From contig JBKJQN010000016.1 in assembly GCA_046593925.1 (NCBI GenBank), positions 1 to 17,035 of the forward strand: a DNA stretch of 17,035 nt, written 5' to 3'. Origin of the DNA: JAYVYM01 sp046593925 (GTDB taxonomy: Bacteria > Actinomycetota > Actinomycetes > Mycobacteriales > SCTD01). A program made the translations under genes and the position numbers. Position 1 is the stretch's first letter; each line of letters starts with the position of its first letter. Of the stretch, positions 13,096-17,035 are shown one piece after another. The notes under the pieces were generated by a model. It saw nothing but the letters and a program-made list of their open reading frames with translations. It searched no databases and was not told where the DNA came from.

Positions 13096-14622
13096 ATGGG
13101 CGTGCGGCGGGTCATGGGCGTGGAGACCGAGTACGGCGTATCCGTGCCGGACGAGCCGTCGACCAACGCGATGGTGGCCTGCAGCCAGGTCGTCAACGGC
13201 TACGTCGGCGGGCAGGCCTCCCGCGACCGGCGCACCCGGTGGGACTTCGAGGAGGAGAACCCGCTGCGCGACGCCCGCGGGTTCGAGGTCGGCGTCGGGA
13301 GCAGCGACCACTACGGCGGCGAGCCCGAGGACGACCTGGGCCTGGCCAACGCGATTCTCACCAACGGCGCCCGGCTGTACGTCGACCACGCACACCCGGA
13401 GTACTCCTCGCCCGAGGTGACCTCACCGCGCGACGCGGTCCTCTGGGACAAGGCGGGGGAGCGGGTCATGGCGCTTGCCGCGGAGCGCGCGCTCACCGTG
13501 CCCGGCACCGCGCGGATCCAGCTGTACAAGAACAACACCGACGGCAAGGGCGCCTCGTACGGCACGCACGAGAACTACCTGGTCGCCCGCCAGACGCCCT
13601 TCGGAGAGCTGGTCCGGCACCTCACGCCGTTCTTCGTCTCGCGGCAGGTCTTCGCGGGCGCCGGGCGGGTCGGCATCGGGCAGGACGGCCGCGGTCAGGG
13701 CTTCCAGCTCTCCCAGCGGGCCGACTTCTTTGAGGTCGAGGTGGGGCTGGAGACCACCCTGAAGCGGCCGATCATCAACACTCGGGACGAGCCGCACGCC
13801 GACCCCGAGAAGTACCGCCGGCTGCACGTCATCATTGGCGACGCCAATCTTGCGGAGGTTGCGACCTACCTCAAGGTTGGCACGACGTCGCTGGTGTTGG
13901 CCATGGTGGAGGCCCGCTGGTTCACCGACAGCGGCATCGACCTCGGGGTGGACGGCCCCGTGACGGCGCTGCGGCAGGTGTCCCACGACCCGACTCTGCG
14001 GGCGCCGCTGACGCTCCGCGACGGCCGGCGGATGACGGCCGTGCAGCTGCAGATGGAGTTCTACGAACAAGCCCGCAAGTTCGTCGAGGACCGCTGGGGG
14101 GCGGACGCCGACGAGCAGACGCTGGACGTCTTGGCGCGGTGGGAGTCGGTGCTCGGCCGGCTCGAGAGCGACCCGATGTCGCTGGCCGGCGAGCTTGACT
14201 GGGTCGCCAAGCTCAGCCTGCTGGAGAGCTACCGCGACCGCGACGGGCTGGGCTGGGAGGCCGCCAAGCTGCACCTGGTCGACCTGCAGTACAGCGACGT
14301 CCGGCTTGAGCGCGGCCTGTACAACCGGCTGGTCGCACGGGGCCGCATGACCACACTGGTTACCGAGGCCGACGTCCAGCGCGCGGTGCTGGCACCGCCC
14401 GAGGACACCCGCGCATACTTCCGGGGTCGATGCCTGGAGAAGTACCCGAACGCTGTCGCCGCGGCCTCCTGGGACTCGGTGATCTTCGATGTGGGCCGCG
14501 ATTCCCTGCAGCGCGTGCCGACCCTGGAGCCGCTGCGTGGCACCCGGGCACATGTCGGAGCGCTCCTCGACGAGTGCGACAGCGCCCTCGAGCTGCTCGA
14601 ACGACTCGGTGGCCGGCGCTAA
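13096..14622 (+). CDS. dop: Deamidase/depupylase of Pup (Dop)
   Basis: Dop converts the C-terminal glutamine of Pup to glutamate, making it ready for ligation, and also removes Pup from substrates. It belongs to the glutamine-synthetase-like fold together with the ligase PafA. The 508-residue sequence opens with GVETEYGVSVP (metal/ATP-binding glutamate in ETEYG), followed by NPLRDARGFE, the nucleophile-bearing YVDHAHPEYSSPE (Asp97), YKNNTDGKGASYG, TRDEPHADPEKYRRLH and HLVDLQYSDVRLERGLYNRL. The insert between RDARGFE and LGLANAILTN corresponds to the Dop-specific loop, which separates it from PafA. ATG 13096 is preferred to ATG 13114 because of the -10 element 6 bases upstream. The Pup encoded downstream ends in glutamine, so this enzyme is required for the pathway here. 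Confidence 0.96.
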   Translation: MGVRRVMGVETEYGVSVPDEPSTNAMVACSQVVNGYVGGQASRDRRTRWDFEEENPLRDARGFEVGVGSSDHYGGEPEDDLGLANAILTNGARLYVDHAHPEYSSPEVTSPRDAVLWDKAGERVMALAAERALTVPGTARIQLYKNNTDGKGASYGTHENYLVARQTPFGELVRHLTPFFVSRQVFAGAGRVGIGQDGRGQGFQLSQRADFFEVEVGLETTLKRPIINTRDEPHADPEKYRRLHVIIGDANLAEVATYLKVGTTSLVLAMVEARWFTDSGIDLGVDGPVTALRQVSHDPTLRAPLTLRDGRRMTAVQLQMEFYEQARKFVEDRWGADADEQTLDVLARWESVLGRLESDPMSLAGELDWVAKLSLLESYRDRDGLGWEAAKLHLVDLQYSDVRLERGLYNRLVARGRMTTLVTEADVQRAVLAPPEDTRAYFRGRCLEKYPNAVAAASWDSVIFDVGRDSLQRVPTLEPLRGTRAHVGALLDECDSALELLERLGGRR

Positions 14623-14842
14623 CTCGGCGCTGCCAGCCGCGCGAGGACGGCCCGGGCCCGCTCCGCGGCGCGGACCACCTCGCCCGAGGTCGGCTCGGCG
14701 AGGGCGGCCTCGACGGTCGCGGCCACCTCGGCGCTGGCCGCAGCCCGGGTGCTCCGACCGCCTGGGCCGCCCGCTCGGGCCTGCTTGACCGCGGCGGCGG
14801 CGGCCGCCGTGAGGTCCTCGGGTGCAGGGCGTACAGGTCCAT
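14619..14842 (-). pseudogene. Possible frame-disrupted small ORF between dop and pup
   Basis: On the minus strand ATG 14842 begins MDLYALHP and, if one base is restored in the CCC run at about 14819-14821, continues as EDLTAAAAAAVKQARA to a Glu/Ala/Arg-rich helical end (VVRAAERARAVLARLAAPS) that stops at TAG 14621-14619, overlapping the dop stop. The second part has strong G/C third-position bias. The opening resembles an actinobacterial family I recall that starts MxLYALPPEEFTAARxAxA and is about 300 residues long, in which case this is an internally deleted remnant; that recall is uncertain. Alternatively an intact 85-codon ORF starts at GTG 14876 in the second frame, or the resemblance is chance. 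It is convergent with dop and divergent from pup. Confidence 0.33.
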
Positions 14843-14970
14843 CGCGGCAGCGTCGCTCAGGGGGGCAGGGCGGCACGCCGACGGCCAAGGTGGCTCGTCC
14901 TGACCCGGACGGCCGTTGGTCGGGCGTAGTTTTTCCAGCAGGCAACGACGCAGCACCTCGAGGAGCAGCC
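14623..14970. other. Dop-pup intergenic region
   Basis: No plus-strand gene is seen in this 348-base gap. The left two thirds hold the possible degenerate minus-strand ORF described separately. The right part should carry the pup promoter: TAGTTT at 14927-14932 is a possible -10, with no good -35 at the proper distance, and would give a leader of about 30 bases including the ribosome-binding sequence GAGGAG at 14960-14965. Confidence 0.4.
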
Positions 14971-15180
14971 ATGGCGACCAGGGACACCGGTGGGCAGGAC
15001 CGTACGACCAAGCGGTCCGACGACGTCGAGGAGGTCGCGGACGAGACGACCTCCGACGTCCAGGAGCGCGTCGGAAAGCTGACCGATGACGTCGACTCGC
15101 TGCTGGACGAGATTGATGACGTGCTCGAGGAGAATGCGGAGGACTTTGTCAGATCGTACGTACAGAAGGGTGGTCAATGA
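14971..15180 (+). CDS. pup: Prokaryotic ubiquitin-like protein Pup
   Basis: Pup is the small, largely disordered modifier that is attached to lysines of proteins to mark them for the proteasome. The 69-residue product has a charged, flexible N-terminus, a helix-forming central region (about 21-58) that binds the Arc/Mpa coiled coil, and the conserved end DEIDDVLEENAEDFVRSYVQ followed by KGGQ. Ending in Gln rather than Glu means Dop must deamidate it before ligation. ATG 14971 is supported by the well-spaced GAGGAG ribosome-binding sequence; the frame is open further upstream but that extension is rich in Pro and Arg and lacks similarity. Mycobacterial Pup has 64 residues, so the length is normal. 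The prcB and prcA genes follow on the same strand. Confidence 0.98.
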   Translation: MATRDTGGQDRTTKRSDDVEEVADETTSDVQERVGKLTDDVDSLLDEIDDVLEENAEDFVRSYVQKGGQ

Positions 15181-15475
15181 CCCTGTGGCTCACCCGCTCT
15201 TGCATTCCGCCACGCTGCCGGGGACGGTCGGCAGTCCGGATGGCCCGGCTCACGGCCGCGGAGAACCCCTGAGAGCGCAGCCGCGGCAGAGCGGCGCCGG
15301 CCAGGCCGCCCCGCGCGCGCATCGCCTGTTCACGGGCGCCGGCACCGCGCGGCCCGCCACGGTTCGTGGCGGTCGGCTTGCCTCTGTAGGGTTCGGGTAG
15401 AGCGCTGCGGGGCTCGGCATGGCGACCTCCCCCCAGACACCCACCGGCACCGCAACGTCACCTGGAGAACAAGGC
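15181..15475. other. Pup-prcB spacer without a recognised gene
   Basis: This 295-base gap shows no convincing ORF on either strand. TAGGGT at 15387-15392 is a possible -10 for prcB. The final 57 bases (15419-15475) are in frame with prcB and open with an ATG, but I regard them as leader; see the prcB entry. As I recall, some actinobacteria have a small endonuclease-VII-like gene between pup and prcB; no Cys-rich remnant of one was seen here. Confidence 0.4.
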
Positions 15476-16297
15476 ATGCCGCACGACGCAGGTCTGCACG
15501 GGCGGCTCCCCGCGCACTTCACCGCGCCCGGCAGCTCGTCGTTCACCGACTTTCTCGGGCAGGCCGCCCCCGACCTGTTGCCCTCGCGGCGAGAGCTCCC
15601 GGCGGGCATGGTCGACGCCCCGCACGGCACGACCATCGTGGCGGTCACGCACTCGACCGGCGTGCTGATGGCCGGGGACCGGCGGGCGACGATGGGTAAC
15701 GTGATCGCGCAGCGTGACATCGAGAAGGTCTTCCCGGCCGACGATCACTCGTGCGTCGGCATCGCCGGCACCGCCGGCCTCGCGGTGGAGATGGTCCGGT
15801 TGTTCCAGGTCGAGCTCGAGCACTACGAGAAGCTCGAGGGTGCGCCGATGAGCCTGGAGGGCAAGGCCAACCGGCTCTCCACCCTCATCCGCGGCAACCT
15901 CGGCCTGGCGATGCAGGGCTTGGCCGTCGTACCTCTGCTCGCCGGCTACGACGTCGTGGAGGGCATCGGCCGGATCTTCTCCTACGACGTCACGGGAGGG
16001 CGGTACGAGGAGCACAGCTTCCACTCCGTCGGCTCCGGGTCGGTGTTCGCGCGTAGCGCTCTGAAGAAGCGCTACCGCGACGACGTGACCGAGGCCGATG
16101 CTGTACGGCTGGCCGTCGACGCGCTCTACGACGCCGCAGACGACGACTCTGCGACCGGCGGCCCGGACCTGACCCGGAAGATCTGGCCGGTCGTCATGAG
16201 CGTGTCCGACGAGGGCTTGCGCCGGCTCGGCGACGACGAGGTCGGCGCGGTGGTGCGGTCCGTGGTCGACGACCGGATGAGCAACCCCGGCGGCTGA
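15476..16297 (+). CDS. prcB: 20S proteasome beta subunit PrcB
   Basis: This is the catalytic subunit of the proteasome core, an N-terminal threonine hydrolase made as a proprotein. The propeptide ends APHG and the mature chain starts TTIVAV; counting from that threonine, Asp17 (AGDRR) and Lys33 (EKVF) complete the active site. Conserved stretches include GIAGTAG, LEHYEKLEG, RGNLGLAMQG, VGSGS and DDDSATGGPDL. ATG 15476 gives 273 residues and a 51-residue propeptide, near the 57 of M. tuberculosis. A GGAG sequence lies 8 bases upstream. An earlier in-frame ATG (15419) would add 19 residues, but those codons are unlike the rest of the gene (seven of eighteen end in A or T), so I treat them as untranslated. 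The prcA gene follows after 49 bases. Confidence 0.96.
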   Translation: MPHDAGLHGRLPAHFTAPGSSSFTDFLGQAAPDLLPSRRELPAGMVDAPHGTTIVAVTHSTGVLMAGDRRATMGNVIAQRDIEKVFPADDHSCVGIAGTAGLAVEMVRLFQVELEHYEKLEGAPMSLEGKANRLSTLIRGNLGLAMQGLAVVPLLAGYDVVEGIGRIFSYDVTGGRYEEHSFHSVGSGSVFARSALKKRYRDDVTEADAVRLAVDALYDAADDDSATGGPDLTRKIWPVVMSVSDEGLRRLGDDEVGAVVRSVVDDRMSNPGG

Positions 16298-16346
16298 GCC
16301 GCAGCCCTCCGCCAGCCCGAACCCCGCCAGAGGAGTCCCGTCCGCC

Positions 16347-17035
16347 GTGTCGATGCCGTTCTACGTCAGCCCCGAGCAGCTCATGAAGGACCGGAGCGAC
16401 TTCGCCCGCAAAGGCATCGCCCGCGGGCGCTCGGTGCTGGTCATCACCTACGCCGACGGGATTCTGTTCGTCGGCGAGAACCCCTCGCGCGCCCTGCACA
16501 AGGTGAGCGAGATCTACGACCGCATCGCCTTCGCTGCCGCCGGTAAGTACAACGAGTTCGAGAATCTACGCCTTGCCGGCGTGCGCTACGCAGACCTGCG
16601 TGGCTACCAGTACGACCGCAGCGACGTCACCAGCCGCGGTCTGACCAACGCCTACGCCCAGACCCTCGGGACGATCTTCACCGAGTCCGGCAAGCCGTAC
16701 GAGGTGGAGCTCGTCGTCGCCGAGGTCGGCCGGACCGCCGAGGAGGACCAGCTCTACCGGCTGACCTACGACGGGTCGGTCGGCGAGGAGCACGGCTTCG
16801 TGGTGATGGGCGGCAACAGCGAGCCGATCTCCACCTTCGTCAAGGAACGCCACGACCCCACCGCCCCGTTGGACGTGGTGCTGCAGCTGGCCGTGCAGGC
16901 CCTGTCCACCGCCCCCGACGGCACCACCCGCACGCTGGTCGCCGGCGACCTCGAGGCCGCCGTGCTGGACCGCACCCGGCCCCGCCGGGCGTTCCAGCGG
17001 CTGGTCGACTCCCGGCTCGAGCGCCTGCTCGGACC
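16347..17035 (+). CDS. prcA: 20S proteasome alpha subunit PrcA (3' end missing)
   Basis: PrcA forms the outer heptameric rings of the proteasome core, gates entry and docks Arc/Mpa. About 229 residues are present before the window ends; the mycobacterial protein has 248, so only the C-terminal tail is missing. The start MPFYVSPEQLMKDRSDFARK is the usual gating N-terminus, followed by GIARGRSVLVITY, FVGENPSRALHKVSEIYDRI, FAAAGKYNEFENLR, TNAYAQTLGTIFTE and YEVELVVAEVG. It lacks a catalytic threonine, as expected for an alpha subunit. GTG 16347 is preferred to ATG 16353 because AGAGGAG (16329-16335) is closer to it, though an 11-base spacing is somewhat long. It is probably cotranscribed with prcB. 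Confidence 0.95.
   Translation, partial: MSMPFYVSPEQLMKDRSDFARKGIARGRSVLVITYADGILFVGENPSRALHKVSEIYDRIAFAAAGKYNEFENLRLAGVRYADLRGYQYDRSDVTSRGLTNAYAQTLGTIFTESGKPYEVELVVAEVGRTAEEDQLYRLTYDGSVGEEHGFVVMGGNSEPISTFVKERHDPTAPLDVVLQLAVQALSTAPDGTTRTLVAGDLEAAVLDRTRPRRAFQRLVDSRLERLLG

Noticed and set aside
10903..13395. Minus-strand open frame of 830 codons across arc
   Set aside because: It mirrors arc and the start of dop codon by codon; its Val/Leu/Asp/His-rich repeats reflect the complementary strand of the ATPase gene.
14360..14956. Minus-strand open frame of 198 codons over the end of dop
   Set aside because: Most of it is antisense to dop and Arg/Pro-rich; only the short MDLYALHP start was kept as part of the possible broken ORF.
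15086..15400. Plus-strand 104-codon frame overlapping pup and the spacer
   Set aside because: It overlaps pup out of frame, has no ribosome-binding site and a composition typical of shadow frames.

Overview
The window is high-GC actinobacterial chromosome. It carries two actinobacterial hallmarks: the mycothiol ligase gene mshC and the Pup-proteasome cluster (arc/mpa, dop, pup, prcB, prcA). Start codons are often GTG, third codon positions are strongly G/C, and gene order (mshC, PAC2 gene, RecB-like nuclease, trmI, arc, dop, pup, prcB, prcA) resembles the Mycobacterium and Streptomyces loci as I remember them. I cannot name the species. No rRNA, tRNA, CRISPR array, insertion sequence or attachment site was seen.

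Layout. 1-1785 (+): the 3' end of an SCO1664-type kinase-fold gene, then mshC. 1789-4006 (-): a three-gene unit, universal stress protein -> alpha/beta hydrolase -> PAC2 protein, joined by two GTGA stop/start overlaps and convergent with mshC. 4007-4636: about 630 bases with no recognisable gene, ending in a hairpin and a good promoter. 4637-6941 (+): a membrane sugar-phosphate transferase and a HAD phosphatase. 6954-8855 (-): a class II aldolase/adducin-type protein, a remnant of an ABC-transporter permease, and a RecB/Cas4-type Fe-S nuclease. 9063-11183 (+): a site-2 type membrane protease and the tRNA m1A58 methyltransferase. 11281-17035 (+): the proteasome locus, running off the end inside prcA. 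The ligase gene pafA is not in the window; in many actinobacteria it lies just downstream.

How the genes work together. Pup ends in GGQ, so Dop must deamidate it before ligation; Dop also removes Pup from substrates. The Arc/Mpa ATPase unfolds pupylated proteins and docks on the PrcA/PrcB core through its C-terminal GQYL. MshC supplies mycothiol, the main low-molecular-weight thiol of these bacteria.

The most notable non-gene signal is a set of -10 elements (TAGGCT, TAGGGT, TACGGT, TAGCGT) lying 6-9 bases before start codons, with an identical 11-mer CCTAGGCTCGC before mshC, trmI and dop. This implies leaderless transcription of several genes. Other points are two probable gene remnants (an FtsX/MacB-type permease tail near 7850-7955 and a frame-disrupted small ORF between dop and pup), a hairpin holding both stop codons of the convergent mshC/PAC2 pair, and an 8-base direct repeat upstream of mshC. 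I found no convincing wholly new system; this is a conserved housekeeping locus with local oddities.
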